From Mixta calida (lineage in GTDB: Bacteria; Pseudomonadota; Gammaproteobacteria; Enterobacterales; Enterobacteriaceae): a DNA stretch of 64,000 nt. The notes beneath the pieces are model-generated. The model had not been told where the DNA came from. It did not search any database and worked only from the letters and a program-made list of their open reading frames with translations. Where the stretch lies: positions 3,454,540 to 3,518,539 of the forward strand of contig NZ_CP026378.1 in the NCBI RefSeq assembly GCF_002953215.1, read 5' to 3'. Below are positions 37,118 to 50,434 of this stretch, piece after piece; position 1 is the first letter of the stretch, and each line of letters begins with the position of its first letter. The translations under genes and the position numbers were made by a program.

Positions 37118-37789
37118 TCAGGCAATATTAAGGTATTTGTGGGTCTGCATGGAAAGACGCCAGTTGCGCGCGATGCAGGTCGCGATGCAGAGACGCGTCG
37201 CATCCTCTTTCTGACTGATCGGTTGCAGCGCGACGATACGCGCTTTTTCATCTTCAAGCCGCGCCAGCAGTTCATCCAGCGCATCGATATCGCGCTGACG
37301 TGCCACCGGATGTTTGATCTCATCGGCGCGCGCCAGCGCCTGATTCAGCACGTCATAGCCGCCGCGCATATTCACCTTCGGCGATACCGTCACCCAGGTT
37401 TCCGGCGAGCATTGCACCTCATGCGTGCCGCTGGTTTCAATCTGGCAGCTGAAGCCTGCCTGTTGCAGCGCGGCGGTCAGCGGCGTTAAGTCATGAATGC
37501 AGGGCTCGCCGCCGGTAATCACTACGTGACGCGCGGTCCACTGCTGACGCTTGATGGTCGCCAGCAGCGCGTCGGCATCGGCGGCGCCCCAGGCGTCGCT
37601 CTCTACGGTTTTTATCAGAATATCGCCCAGCGACGTTTCCCGATCGGCCAGCTTATCCCATGTATGTTTGGTATCGCACCAGCTGCAGCCAACCGGGCAT
37701 CCCTGCAAGCGGATAAAAATTGCCGGAACGCCGGTATAAAAACCTTCGCCCTGCAACGTCTGGAACATTTCATTAATCGGGTACTGCAT
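37118..37789 (-). CDS. queE: 7-carboxy-7-deazaguanine synthase
   Basis: A 223-aa radical-SAM enzyme that contracts 6-carboxytetrahydropterin to 7-carboxy-7-deazaguanine in queuosine synthesis. The cluster motif is the non-standard CPVGCSWCDTKHTWD near residue 31, as in E. coli-type QueE. The SAM-binding VITGGEPCIHDL follows near residue 91. Length equals E. coli QueE. The region upstream to eno (289 bp) has no clear gene. Confidence 0.95.
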   Translation of the reverse strand: MQYPINEMFQTLQGEGFYTGVPAIFIRLQGCPVGCSWCDTKHTWDKLADRETSLGDILIKTVESDAWGAADADALLATIKRQQWTARHVVITGGEPCIHDLTPLTAALQQAGFSCQIETSGTHEVQCSPETWVTVSPKVNMRGGYDVLNQALARADEIKHPVARQRDIDALDELLARLEDEKARIVALQPISQKEDATRLCIATCIARNWRLSMQTHKYLNIA

Positions 37790-38011
37790 TACGCACTCAC
37801 GTCAGGAGAAATAAGGGCGCAGATTATGGCAGATGAAACAAAGGACGCCAAATCTCCTCAGGAGAAAAGGCACAAACTGAAGATAAAAAATCAGGGTCTT
37901 ATCGCCGAACAGGGCGCGGCGTCAGGTAATTTGGTAGGGGTCAGCGCGCACAAAGAAAAAGCGTTACCCTTATCGGCCTGTGGCGAAATATCTGCTGCCT
38001 GAAACGCAGTT

Positions 38012-38040
38012 AAAAAAAAGCCCCGTCAAAACGGGGCCTT
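38012..38040 (-). terminator. Intrinsic terminator after eno
   Basis: On the minus strand GCCCCGT and ACGGGGC close a 4-nt loop and are followed by eight Ts. It starts about 38 bp after the eno stop. Confidence 0.93.
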
Positions 38041-38078
38041 TAGCTGAGCGGCGAAGTTATTCACCGCCAGTCGGTCAA

Positions 38079-39442
<1,364 letters not shown>

Positions 39443-39452
39443 ATAAAAACGC

Positions 39453-41111
<1,659 letters not shown>

Positions 41112-41357
41112 TTAAAGACGGTGGAATAACCAGGACGGGAAAACAGTATACCGGATTCACCTCTTAGCCACAATTGATCATTCTCCGCCGCCGCGACTGC
41201 TCGTGACGGCCTACCTTAGCGAAGCCTTACGCAAGAAGGGTTGATTTGCGTCATAGGGAGCGGAACTTTTTCACTAAAAGCTGAAACGAGTAAGCGGCGA
41301 TCCACTTTTTAGTATATGAGCGCTAAGAGCCCATTGTTCGGCGTTTACTCGTTCAGA

Positions 41358-41514
41358 GATGGATTGACGACGCCTTTACGCAGCGGCCTTCGCCCTGCTG
41401 ACGGCAGCGGGGCGGCTTTTAGGCCTCTGCTGCTGTTAACAGCCTGACGGCGCCGGTCATTCGAGGGGCGGGCCAACGGCGGAACGGCATGAATCCGTCC
41501 TGGAGCCTCCGCCC
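41358..41514 (+). repeat. 157-bp direct repeat, copy A
   Basis: It begins GATGGATTGACGACG and ends GCCTCCGCCC. Copy B at 41751-41907 has the same length with about ten scattered substitutions and no gap. It contains an inner CCCTGCTGACGGCAGCGG motif that recurs after copy B. It resembles a mobile intergenic repeat rather than a coding region. Confidence 0.85.
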
Positions 41515-41750
41515 GCGCCTTCCCTGGCGCGGGAGGTCCGCCTTATGTCCCGTCCCTCTCCTTCCCCTGGACTTGGGCGCAAGAGACTTAACCTGCGGGG
41601 GTGCCTGAAAACGATTCAGACTGAAGCAGGAGAATAGACTTGAGAACAGATTTGAAGATTTTTCTGACAAACACCCCAAAGCCAGGGAAGCAGGGAGAAG
41701 GCTGCGGAGTAAAGCCTCCGCGTCAGGGATGACGCGGCGGAGTCTCCAGG

Positions 41751-41907
41751 GATGGATTGACGACGTCTTTACGCAGCGGCCTTCGCCCTGCTGACGGCAG
41801 CGGAGCGGCTTTTAAGCCCCTGCTGCTGTTAACAGCCTGACGGCGCCGGTCATCCGAGGGGCGGGCCAACGGCGGAACGGCATAAATCCGTCCTGGCGCC
41901 TCCGCCC
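41751..41907 (+). repeat. 157-bp direct repeat, copy B
   Basis: Second copy, 393 bp after copy A. It ends 43 bp before the mazG stop codon and is followed by a third partial copy of the inner CCCTGCTGAC-ACAGCGGAGCGG motif (41905-41935). Any mazG transcript leaving its stop codon must cross it. Confidence 0.85.
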
Positions 41908-41950
41908 TGCTGACGACAGCGGAGCGGTTGTAGGCAGGGCATTCACTCAG

Positions 41951-42745
41951 CTAGCCCGCCGCTTTTTCGCCCGCTTTCACCTGCTGCCAGGCGGCTTCCA
42001 TCTGATCCAGCGTGGCGTCGCTCATGTTCATGCCCTGCGCGGCAATAATCTGTTCGACCTGCCGGAAACGGCGTTCGAATTTCACGTTCGCCTTTTGTAA
42101 CGCCGTCTCCGCTTTGGTGCCGAGATGGCGCGCCAGATTGACGGTCGCGAACAGCAAATCGCCGACCTCTTCCTCCAGCTTCGCCTCATCCACCACCGCC
42201 TGCTGCGCCTCGTGCATCACCTCATCGATCTCTTCATGCACCTTGTCCACGACCGGCCCCAGCGTCGTCCAGTCAAAGCCGACGCTGCGGCAGCGCTTCT
42301 GGATTTTCTGCGCGCGCATCAACGCAGGCAGCGCCTGAGGAATATCATCCAGCGCCGAATGCTGCGCTTTCTCCGCCCGCTCCTGCTGCTTAATCTGCTC
42401 CCAGTTATGTAGCACCTCTTCGCTATCCTTCACCTGCGCATTGGCGAAAATATGGGGATGACGGCGCTCAAGCTTATCGGCGATGCCGTGACAAATGTCG
42501 TCGAAGGTAAAACGGCCTTCCTCGCGCGCTATCTGCGCATAAAACACCACCTGAAACAGCAGATCGCCCAGCTCACCGCGCAGATCGTCATAGTCCTCAC
42601 GCTGAATGGCGTCAATGACCTCATAGGTCTCTTCCAGCGTATAGGGGGCGATCGTGGCGTAAGTTTGCTCGCGATCCCAGGGGCAGCCGTTCTGCGGATC
42701 GCGCAGGGTCTGCATAATTGTCAGCAGACGTTCAAGAGCAGTCAT
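41951..42745 (-). CDS. mazG: Nucleoside triphosphate pyrophosphohydrolase MazG
   Basis: A 264-aa all-alpha NTP pyrophosphohydrolase that degrades NTPs and dNTPs and is reported to lower ppGpp in E. coli. Two tandem MazG domains each carry the metal-binding ExxE..ExxD arrangement: EETYEVIDAI..RGELGDLLFQVVF near residue 40, and KVHEEIDEVM..EEEVGDLLFATVN near residue 175. It lies 66 bp after relA. The mazEF toxin-antitoxin genes found between them in E. coli are absent. Confidence 0.96.
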   Translation of the reverse strand: MTALERLLTIMQTLRDPQNGCPWDREQTYATIAPYTLEETYEVIDAIQREDYDDLRGELGDLLFQVVFYAQIAREEGRFTFDDICHGIADKLERRHPHIFANAQVKDSEEVLHNWEQIKQQERAEKAQHSALDDIPQALPALMRAQKIQKRCRSVGFDWTTLGPVVDKVHEEIDEVMHEAQQAVVDEAKLEEEVGDLLFATVNLARHLGTKAETALQKANVKFERRFRQVEQIIAAQGMNMSDATLDQMEAAWQQVKAGEKAAG

Positions 42746-42773
42746 AGTAAAACCTTATTGAATAGAACAGGAT

Positions 42774-42808
42774 ACCGGCATAAACGCGTCGAAGGCGCTT
42801 ATGCCGGT
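42774..42808 (-). repeat. Inverted repeat between relA and mazG
   Basis: ACCGGCATAA (42774-42783) and TTATGCCGGT (42799-42808) form a perfect 10-bp stem with a smaller GCG/CGC stem inside. No T run follows on the minus strand, so it may act in mRNA stability or attenuation between relA and mazG. Confidence 0.6.
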
Positions 42809-42811
42809 CAA

Positions 42812-45046
42812 TCAGTGCAGACGACGAGCGTCGATAATGTCGGGAACCTGATTCAGGCGCGCCAGCACGCGGCCCAGCACCTGTTGGTTATAGATCTCGA
42901 TATCCATATCGATGGTCGCCAGCTGCTTGCGCGTATCGCTGCGGCTGGAAACGCCCAGCACATTCACTTTTTCATTCGCGAGGATCGTGGTGATATCGCG
43001 CAGTAGTCCGCTGCGATCGTTGGCGGTGACGCGCACCACCAGCGAATAGCCGCTGGAGTAGCTCTCCCCCCAGACCGCATCGACAATCCGCTCCGGCGCA
43101 TGAGACATCAGTTCAGCCAGCTGGTCGCAGTCGGCGCGGTGAATGGAAATGCCGCGACCCTGAGTGATAAAGCCGACAATATCGTCGCCCGGAATCGGCT
43201 GACAGCAGCGGGCGATATGGTGCATCAGGTTGCCCACCCCTTCCACCACCACGCGCCCGCTCTCCTTGCCGGAGCGCTGCGGCGTATGGCTTTTCTGCGT
43301 CAGCTGGCGCAGCGCTTCGCGATCTTCCTCCTCCGCGCTCGGCTTATTCAGCTTCGCCTGCAGGAAATTAACCATCTGATTAAGACGAATATCACCGCCG
43401 CCAATCGCCGCCAGCAGCTCGTCAAGCGTGGTGACGTTATAGCGCGGCAGCAGCAGCTTTTCCGCCTCTTTCAGGCTGATATCCAGCTGATTCAGCTCGT
43501 TATCCAGAATCTGACGGCCAGCGGCGATATTCTTGTCGCGATCCTGCTTGCGGAACCAGGCGTGGATCTTGGAGCGTCCCCGGCTGGTGGTGACGTAGCC
43601 CAGATTAGGGTTCAGCCAGTCACGGCTGGGGTTTGGCTGCTTCTGAGTGATGATCTCAATCTGATCGCCCATCTGCAGCTGATAGGTAAAGGGCACGATG
43701 CGGCCGCCGATTTTCGCGCCGATGCAGCGATGCCCGATATCGCTGTGGATATGATAGGCGAAATCGAGCGGCGTCGACCCGGCAGGCAGATCGACCACGT
43801 CGCCCTTCGGCGTAAACACATAAACGCGATCGTCGAACACCTGGCTGCGCACCTCTTCCAGCAGCTCGCCGGTATCCGCCATCTCCTCCTGCCAGGCGAT
43901 CAGTTTGCGCAGCCAGGCGATGCGTTCCTCATGCCCCTGCGCGCCGCGCGCCTGGCCGCCGGTGCCGCCCTCTTTATATTTCCAGTGCGCGGCTACGCCC
44001 AGCTCCGCATCCTCATGCATCTGACGCGTGCGGATCTGAATTTCCACCGTCTTACCGCCGGGACCTAACACCACGGTATGAATCGACTGATAGCCATTCG
44101 GCTTGGGATTGGCGACGTAGTCGTCAAACTCGTCCGGCAGATGACGATAGAGCGTATGCACAATGCCCAGCGCGCCGTAGCAGTCCTGCAAGCGTTCGGC
44201 GACGATACGCACCGCGCGCACGTCAAACAGCTCGTCGAACGCCAGCGACTTCTTCTGCATTTTGCGCCAGATGCTGTAGATATGCTTCGGACGGCCATAG
44301 ACCTCCGCCTTGACGCCTTCGCGCGTCATCTCGGTGCGCAGGCTCTCAACGAAGGATTCAATATACTGTTCGCGATCGATGCGGCGTTCGTGCAGTAGCC
44401 GGGCGATGCGTTTGTACTCATCAGGATGCAGATAGCGGAAGCAGAAATCCTCCAGCTCCCACTTGAGCTGCCCGATGCCGAGGCGGTTGGCTAACGGCGC
44501 GTAGATATTGGTGCACTCTTTCGCCGCCAGCACGCGCTCATCTTCCGGCGCATCTTTCATTTCGCGCAGATGGGCGATGCGTTCCGCCAGCTTAATCACC
44601 ACGCAGCGGAAATCTTCTACCATCGCCAGCAGCATGCGACGTACATTATCCACCTGCTCCGAAGCCATCGAATCGTTATGGATGGCTTTCAGATGACGGA
44701 TGGCGTCCATATCGCGCACGCCGTGTACCAGCGAAACGATCGCTTTGCCGAAGGTCTCCTCCAGCTTCTCTTCCGACACCACGTCGGCGTCCGCCAGCGG
44801 AAACACCAGCGCGGCGCGCAGCGTGTCGTTATCCATGCTGAGCATCGAAAGAATTTCGACCATTTCAATGCCGCGCCACAGCAGCAGCGACTGATCGGGA
44901 TGTGACTGCGTAACGGTCTCACAATAGCGCCAGGTATCGGCCAGACGTTCACATGATTGCGGGTTAGCGATCCCCAAACTGGTGATCCACTGATCGAGCG
45001 CGAACTCGCCAGCCGTATTCAAATGTGCGCTTCTTACCGCAACCAT
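42812..45046 (-). CDS. relA: GTP pyrophosphokinase RelA, ribosome-associated (p)ppGpp synthetase
   Basis: A 744-aa protein with exactly the E. coli length. I start at the ATG at 45046 (MVAVRSAHL); longer in-frame starts run into rlmD. The N-terminal hydrolase-like domain is degenerate: FPLADADVV replaces the HD site, so it should only synthesise. The synthetase domain shows GRPKHIYSIWRKM and HTLYRHLPDEFDDYVANPKPNGYQSIHT. TGS (VYVFTPKGDVVDLPAGSTPLDFAY), a zinc-finger/RIS part and a C-terminal ACT domain follow. It senses uncharged tRNA on stalled ribosomes. It starts 28 bp after rlmD. Confidence 0.98.
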   Translation of the reverse strand: MVAVRSAHLNTAGEFALDQWITSLGIANPQSCERLADTWRYCETVTQSHPDQSLLLWRGIEMVEILSMLSMDNDTLRAALVFPLADADVVSEEKLEETFGKAIVSLVHGVRDMDAIRHLKAIHNDSMASEQVDNVRRMLLAMVEDFRCVVIKLAERIAHLREMKDAPEDERVLAAKECTNIYAPLANRLGIGQLKWELEDFCFRYLHPDEYKRIARLLHERRIDREQYIESFVESLRTEMTREGVKAEVYGRPKHIYSIWRKMQKKSLAFDELFDVRAVRIVAERLQDCYGALGIVHTLYRHLPDEFDDYVANPKPNGYQSIHTVVLGPGGKTVEIQIRTRQMHEDAELGVAAHWKYKEGGTGGQARGAQGHEERIAWLRKLIAWQEEMADTGELLEEVRSQVFDDRVYVFTPKGDVVDLPAGSTPLDFAYHIHSDIGHRCIGAKIGGRIVPFTYQLQMGDQIEIITQKQPNPSRDWLNPNLGYVTTSRGRSKIHAWFRKQDRDKNIAAGRQILDNELNQLDISLKEAEKLLLPRYNVTTLDELLAAIGGGDIRLNQMVNFLQAKLNKPSAEEEDREALRQLTQKSHTPQRSGKESGRVVVEGVGNLMHHIARCCQPIPGDDIVGFITQGRGISIHRADCDQLAELMSHAPERIVDAVWGESYSSGYSLVVRVTANDRSGLLRDITTILANEKVNVLGVSSRSDTRKQLATIDMDIEIYNQQVLGRVLARLNQVPDIIDARRLH

Positions 45047-45074
45047 AACCTCTCCTGGCAACCTGTAAAGATAC

Positions 45075-46391
45075 TTACGTTTTACTGAATAGCACCATGG
45101 ATTCAAGGTGGCCCGTATGCGGGAACATATCGAGCATCGCCACCCTCTCCAGCTGGTAACCGGCAGCCAGCAGCACCTGGCTGTCCCGGGCAAGTGTAGT
45201 CGGGTTACAGGAAACATAGACCACGCGTTGCGGCGCGAGTTTAGCAATATGCTGCATGACTCCGCCGGCACCCGCGCGCGCCGGGTCCAGTAACACCTTA
45301 TCAAAACCTTGCGCCGCCCACGGCTGGCGCGTTACATCTTCTTCCAGGTTCTCATGAAAAAAAGTGATATTTTCAAGACCATTCAGCTTGGCATTATACG
45401 CACCTTGTGCTGCTAAAGCTGCTACCCCTTCCACACCCACGACATTTTGTACAAATTTTGCTGTTGGAAGCGTGAAGTTGCCCATCCCGCAAAAAAGGTC
45501 CAGCACGCGGTCGTTCGGTTGCAGGTCGAGCCATTCCAGCGCCTTCGCCACCATTTTCTGATTTACCGCATCGTTAACCTGAATAAAATCGCGCGGGCTA
45601 AACGTTAACTTCAGCTGATGGGACAGGTAGTAAGGCCGATCGCCAGTCACCTGTTCGGTGTGCTCGCTGTCAGGGGCGAGAAACAGCGCCAGCTGATGCT
45701 TATGCGAAAACTGTTCCAGTTTTTGGCGATCGCCGGCGCTCAGCGGATCGAGATGACGCAGCACCAGCACCGGGCCATTGTCCGCCAGCACCAGCTCGAC
45801 ATGTCCCAGCCGCCGCACCGCCTGCAACGAGGCGAGGCACACGCGCAGCGGCACCAGCAGCGTCTCCAGCTCAGGCTTCAAAATGGGGCAACAGTCGATC
45901 GAAACCAGGTCATTCGAGGCGGTTTTACGAAAGCCCATCTGCAACGTCTGCGTTTTAGGTTGATACTGCAACCCCAGACGAGCGCGTCGACGATAGCCGT
46001 AAGCGCTGTCGCCAATAACCTCATCCACCGCGATCTCGCGGCCGGTTTCGCGCGTCAGCAGATGCGCCAGCGCCTTCGCTTTGCTCTGCTGCTGCAATGA
46101 TTGCGAGGCGTGCTGCTGCTGACAGCCGCCGCAGACGTTGAACCACGGGCAGCGCGGCGTGACTCGCTCCGGGCTGGGCTGCAAAATACGCTGCGCGCGG
46201 CCGCGCGCATATTGACGCTTATCCTCCAGCAGCATCACCTCGACCTGCTCGCCCGGCAGCGCGCCGCTGACAAACAGCGCCTTGCCCTGATGGCGCGCCA
46301 CGCCCTGGCCGAAAGCATCAAGATCATGAATCGTGACGGTAATGGTTTGCCGGGTCGTCACACGCCGTTTTGCAGAGTAGAATTGCGCCAT
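45075..46391 (-). CDS. rlmD: 23S rRNA (uracil(1939)-C(5))-methyltransferase RlmD
   Basis: A 438-aa SAM-dependent RNA methyltransferase for U1939 of 23S rRNA. An N-terminal TRAM domain ([24 protein letters not shown]) is followed by the four-cysteine [4Fe-4S] site ([11 protein letters not shown]167). SAM motif I is [14 protein letters not shown] and the catalytic cysteine lies in [11 protein letters not shown]. It is divergent from barA across 91 bp and upstream of relA, the E. coli arrangement. Confidence 0.97.
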   Translation of the reverse strand: MAQFYSAKRRVTTRQTITVTIHDLDAFGQGVARHQGKALFVSGALPGEQVEVMLLEDKRQYARGRAQRILQPSPERVTPRCPWFNVCGGCQQQHASQSLQQQSKAKALAHLLTRETGREIAVDEVIGDSAYGYRRRARLGLQYQPKTQTLQMGFRKTASNDLVSIDCCPILKPELETLLVPLRVCLASLQAVRRLGHVELVLADNGPVLVLRHLDPLSAGDRQKLEQFSHKHQLALFLAPDSEHTEQVTGDRPYYLSHQLKLTFSPRDFIQVNDAVNQKMVAKALEWLDLQPNDRVLDLFCGMGNFTLPTAKFVQNVVGVEGVAALAAQGAYNAKLNGLENITFFHENLEEDVTRQPWAAQGFDKVLLDPARAGAGGVMQHIAKLAPQRVVYVSCNPTTLARDSQVLLAAGYQLERVAMLDMFPHTGHLESMVLFSKT

Positions 46392-46482
46392 AGTGGAATA
46401 GAATCTCTGAATAATTGCTACGCGAAGTCACGCCTGCTTTGCAGCGTCACCGCCCGGCGCAATTGTCTCATACCGGACTACC

Positions 46483-49212
46483 ATGACCAAATACAGCCTG
46501 CGGGCAAGGATGATGATTTTAATACTGGCGCCGACGCTGATGATCGGACTGCTGCTCAGCACCTTTTTCGTGGTGCATCGCTACAACGAGTTACAGCGGC
46601 AGCTGGTGGACGCGGGCGCCAATATTATCGAGCCATTGGCGGTCTCCAGTGAATATGGCATGACCTTTCACAGCCGCGAGTCGGTGCGTCAGCTGGTCAG
46701 CCTGCTGCATCGCCGTCACTCCGATATCGTGCGCGCCATTACGGTGTTTGATGATAAAAACCAGATTTTCGTCACCTCTAACTATCACCTTAATCAGGAT
46801 CTGCTGCGCCTGCCGGACGGCGCTAAAGCGCCGAGCCTGACGGTGATTGAGCGTCGCGGCAATGTCATGGTGCTGCGTACGCCGGTGGTATCGGAAAGCT
46901 ACTACCCTGACGAGTCGCCGGGACGCGACGCCAAGCCCACCGGCAATCCGCTCGGCTACGTGGCGATAGAGCTGGATCTGCAATCGGTCAGGCTACAGCA
47001 GTATAAAGAGGTGTTTGTCGCCACCCTGCTGCTGCTGTTCTGCCTCTGCATCGCCATGATGTTCGCCTATCGACTGATGCGCGACGTCACCGGCCCGATT
47101 CGCAATATGGTCAGCACGGTGGATCGCATTCGTCGCGGCCAGCTCGACAGTCGCGTCGAAGGCTATATGCTCGGCGAACTGGATATGTTGAAAAACGGCA
47201 TCAATTCGATGGCGATGTCGCTTACCGCCTACCACGAAGAGATGCAGCAAAACATCGATCAGGCGACCTCCGACCTGCGCGAAACGCTGGAGCAGATGGA
47301 GATCCAGAACGTCGAGCTGGATCTGGCGAAGCGACGCGCGCAGGAAGCGGCGCGCATCAAGTCGGAATTTCTGGCGAATATGTCCCATGAATTGCGCACC
47401 CCGCTTAACGGCGTGATCGGCTTTACCCGTCAAACGCTGAAAACGCCGCTGACCTCTACGCAGCGCGATTACCTGCATACCATCGAGCGTTCGGCGAATA
47501 ACCTGCTCAGCATCATCAACGACGTGCTCGACTTCTCGAAGCTGGAAGCGGGCAAGCTGGTGCTGGAATCGATCCCCTTCCCGCTGCGCGCCACGCTGGA
47601 TGAAACCCTGGTGCTGCTGGCGCCTTCGGCCCACGATAAAGGGCTGGAGCTGACCATCAACGTGCAGGGCGAAGTACCGGACAACGTGATTGGCGATCCG
47701 CTGCGCCTGCAACAGATTCTCACCAACCTGATCGGCAACGCGGTGAAGTTCACCGAGCGCGGTAATATCGATATTCGCGTGGAAAAGCGCAGCCTGAGCA
47801 ACAGCAGCGTCGAGCTGGAAGTGCAGGTGCACGATACCGGCATCGGCATCGCGGAAAAACAGCAGTCGCAGCTGTTTCAGGCGTTCCGCCAGGCGGACGC
47901 CAGCATCTCCCGTCGTCACGGCGGCACCGGGCTGGGTCTGGTGATTACGCAAAAACTGGTGAATGAGATGGGCGGCGAAATCGCCTTCCACAGCCGCCTT
48001 AATCAGGGATCGACCTTCTGGTTCCACGTCAGTCTGGCGCTGAACCCTAACGCCGCCAGCGATCCGCGCGCGCTGGACGGGCTGCGCGGCAAACGCCTCG
48101 CCTACATCGAAGCCAACCCGGCGGCGGCGCAGGCGACGCTGGATATGCTCGGCTCCACGCCGTTGCAGGTCAGCTACAGCCTGACGCTCGAAGGATTGAC
48201 CTACGCGCGCTACGATATGCTGCTGGTCGGGATACCGATTAGTCAGCGCACCGATAACGTGCTGTCGCAGGCCTATATCAACAGCCTGAAGGCGCGCGCC
48301 GACTGCGTGATCGTCGCGCTGCCCAGCCAGATGCAGTTGCAGGCGGAGCTGCTGAAAACGCGCGGCATCGACGCCTGCCTGAGCAAGCCGGTAACGCGCA
48401 CGCGCCTGCTGCCGATTATGCTCGATTTGCACGCGCGCAAACTCTACGATCTGCCGGTACGCGCTCGTCTGCCGCTGTCGGTGATGGCGGTAGACGACAA
48501 CCCGGCCAACCTGAAACTGATCGGCGCGCTGCTGGAGGAACAGGTCGAGAATATCGTGCTGTGCGACAGCGGCGAAAAAGCGATTGATCTTGCGCAGCAG
48601 CAGTCGCTGGACATTATTCTGATGGATATTCAGATGCCGGAGATCGACGGCATTCGCGCCAGCGAGCTGATCCGCGAAATGCCGCAGCACGCCAACACGC
48701 CGATTATCGCCGTCACGGCGCACGCCATCGACGGCGAACGCGAGCACCTGATCAAAGCGGGCATGAACGACTATCTTGCCAAGCCGATCGATGAAGTGAA
48801 GCTAAGCCATCTGCTGGCGCGCTATTCGCCCTCGTTGCAACCGCAAGCGCAGGAGACGCCGCTGATTTCTCCGTCTCTCGACTGGCAGCTGGCGCTGCGT
48901 CAGGCCGCCAATAAGCCGGAGCTGGCGCGCGATCTGTTGCAGATGCTGCTCGATTTTCTGCCGGAGGTGCGGGAAAAAGTGGAGCAAAGTCTGGCGGACA
49001 ACCGACAGTACGGGCTGCGCGAGATTATCCATAAGCTGCACGGCAGCGCCAGCTACAGCGGCGTGCCGCGCATGAAACAGCTGTGCCGCCAGATTGAACA
49101 CAGCCTGCGCATCAGCGGCGATGTGGCGGCGCTGGAGCCGGAGCTGCTGGAACTGCTGGATGAGATGGATAATGTGGCGCAGGAGGCGCGCCACATTTTG
49201 AGTCAGTCCTGA
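46483..49212 (+). CDS. barA: Hybrid sensor histidine kinase BarA
   Basis: A 909-aa tripartite inner-membrane kinase of the BarA/UvrY system, which in E. coli responds to short-chain carboxylates and switches on csrB and csrC. Two membrane helices (residues about 10-30 and 178-198) flank the periplasmic sensor domain, and HAMP follows. The kinase has H302 in [11 protein letters not shown] and an HATPase domain with DTGIGI and GGTGLGL. Receiver D715 (LMDIQMP) and phosphotransfer H850 (IHKLHGS) complete the relay. Its 3' end overlaps that of the convergent garK by 10 bp. Its partner uvrY is not in the window. Confidence 0.97.
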   Translation: MTKYSLRARMMILILAPTLMIGLLLSTFFVVHRYNELQRQLVDAGANIIEPLAVSSEYGMTFHSRESVRQLVSLLHRRHSDIVRAITVFDDKNQIFVTSNYHLNQDLLRLPDGAKAPSLTVIERRGNVMVLRTPVVSESYYPDESPGRDAKPTGNPLGYVAIELDLQSVRLQQYKEVFVATLLLLFCLCIAMMFAYRLMRDVTGPIRNMVSTVDRIRRGQLDSRVEGYMLGELDMLKNGINSMAMSLTAYHEEMQQNIDQATSDLRETLEQMEIQNVELDLAKRRAQEAARIKSEFLANMSHELRTPLNGVIGFTRQTLKTPLTSTQRDYLHTIERSANNLLSIINDVLDFSKLEAGKLVLESIPFPLRATLDETLVLLAPSAHDKGLELTINVQGEVPDNVIGDPLRLQQILTNLIGNAVKFTERGNIDIRVEKRSLSNSSVELEVQVHDTGIGIAEKQQSQLFQAFRQADASISRRHGGTGLGLVITQKLVNEMGGEIAFHSRLNQGSTFWFHVSLALNPNAASDPRALDGLRGKRLAYIEANPAAAQATLDMLGSTPLQVSYSLTLEGLTYARYDMLLVGIPISQRTDNVLSQAYINSLKARADCVIVALPSQMQLQAELLKTRGIDACLSKPVTRTRLLPIMLDLHARKLYDLPVRARLPLSVMAVDDNPANLKLIGALLEEQVENIVLCDSGEKAIDLAQQQSLDIILMDIQMPEIDGIRASELIREMPQHANTPIIAVTAHAIDGEREHLIKAGMNDYLAKPIDEVKLSHLLARYSPSLQPQAQETPLISPSLDWQLALRQAANKPELARDLLQMLLDFLPEVREKVEQSLADNRQYGLREIIHKLHGSASYSGVPRMKQLCRQIEHSLRISGDVAALEPELLELLDEMDNVAQEARHILSQS

Positions 49213-50351
49213 TTAAACGTCTGACCGACTTTTAAGGCGGCGGCGATATTGCGCGCCGTCATACGCACATTCTGTGCGGCATTATCCAGTGCCTCCTCCA
49301 GCGTGCAGATAGAGTAGATCACGCTAAACACCGCGTCGATACCGTGCTGATGCACCACGCCGACATCCGCCGTCAGGCTGCCGGCGATGCCGATCACCGG
49401 CTTGTTGTAGCGCTTCGCCACCTTCGCCACGCCAATCGGCACCTTGCCGTGAATGGTCTGGCTGTCGATACGGCCTTCGCCGGTAATCACCAGCGTCGCG
49501 TCCTTCACCAGGTCATCGAGGCCCAGCGCCTCGGTGACGATCTCAATGCCGCGCCGCAGCTCCGCCTGGCAGAAAGCGTGCAGCGCCGCGCCCATGCCGC
49601 CCGCCGCGCCGCCGCCGGGAATATGCAGCACGTCGATATCAAGATCGCGCTGAATCACCGCCGCATAGTGCGCGAGCGCGGCGTCCAGTTCGGCGACCAG
49701 TTCAGGCGTCGCGCCTTTCTGCGGGCCAAAAATCGCCGACGCGCCCTCTTCACCGGTCAGCGGATTGGTAACGTCACAGGCGACTTCAAAACGGCACTGT
49801 TGCAGGCGCGCGTCGAGCGCGCTGATATCGATACGCGCCAGCGTCGTCAGCGCGCTGCCGCCGTAACCGATCTGCTCGCCGTGTTGATTAAGCAGCCGTG
49901 CGCCCAGCGCCTGCACCATGCCAGCGCCGCCGTCATTGGTCGCGCTGCCGCCGATGCCGATAATAAAGTGCTGCACGCCGCGATCGAGCGCGTTGCGAAT
50001 CAGCTCACCGGTGCCCCAGGAGGTGGTGACGCGCGGATCGCGCCGCGCGGCAGGCACCAGTTCCAGGCCGCTGGCCGCGGCCATCTCAATAAAGGCGCAG
50101 CTCTCATCGCCGGACAGACCATAAAAGGCTTCCACCGGTTCGCCAAGCGGCCCGGTGACGCGTAGCCTGACAATTTTGCCCTGCGTCGCCGCGACCATCG
50201 CCTCCACTGTTCCTTCGCCGCCATCCGCAACCGGCAGCTTGACGTATTGCGCGTCAGGAAAGATCGCACGAAAGCCGTTTTCAATCTCCGCTGCGACCTG
50301 CAGGGCGGATAAACTCTCTTTATACGAATCCGGTGCAATAACGATTTTCAT
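49203..50351 (-). CDS. garK: Glycerate 2-kinase GarK
   Basis: A 382-aa class II glycerate kinase that phosphorylates D-glycerate to 2-phosphoglycerate, feeding glycolysis at enolase. Family motifs include the N-terminal [46 protein letters not shown] and [13 protein letters not shown]. It is the last gene of the gudPXD-garLRK run. Its stop lies inside the end of barA, so convergent transcripts overlap. Confidence 0.96.
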   Translation of the reverse strand: MKIVIAPDSYKESLSALQVAAEIENGFRAIFPDAQYVKLPVADGGEGTVEAMVAATQGKIVRLRVTGPLGEPVEAFYGLSGDESCAFIEMAAASGLELVPAARRDPRVTTSWGTGELIRNALDRGVQHFIIGIGGSATNDGGAGMVQALGARLLNQHGEQIGYGGSALTTLARIDISALDARLQQCRFEVACDVTNPLTGEEGASAIFGPQKGATPELVAELDAALAHYAAVIQRDLDIDVLHIPGGGAAGGMGAALHAFCQAELRRGIEIVTEALGLDDLVKDATLVITGEGRIDSQTIHGKVPIGVAKVAKRYNKPVIGIAGSLTADVGVVHQHGIDAVFSVIYSICTLEEALDNAAQNVRMTARNIAAALKVGQTFNQD

Positions 50352-50434
50352 AAATAGTCCGAGCGCTGTTGAGCTGGCCGCAGCCAGAAAACGAAGCCGG
50401 TCAGTCCGACCGGCGACATAACCGGTGCGGCTGG

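Noticed and set aside
37790-38078. PreQ1 riboswitch upstream of queE
   Set aside because: No small pseudoknot pattern with a C-rich loop and A-rich tail could be found before the queE start.
41419-41679. 86-codon minus-strand frame in the pyrG-mazG gap
   Set aside because: Its second half is the translation of repeat copy A, with biased composition and no homology; it is better explained as noncoding repeat.
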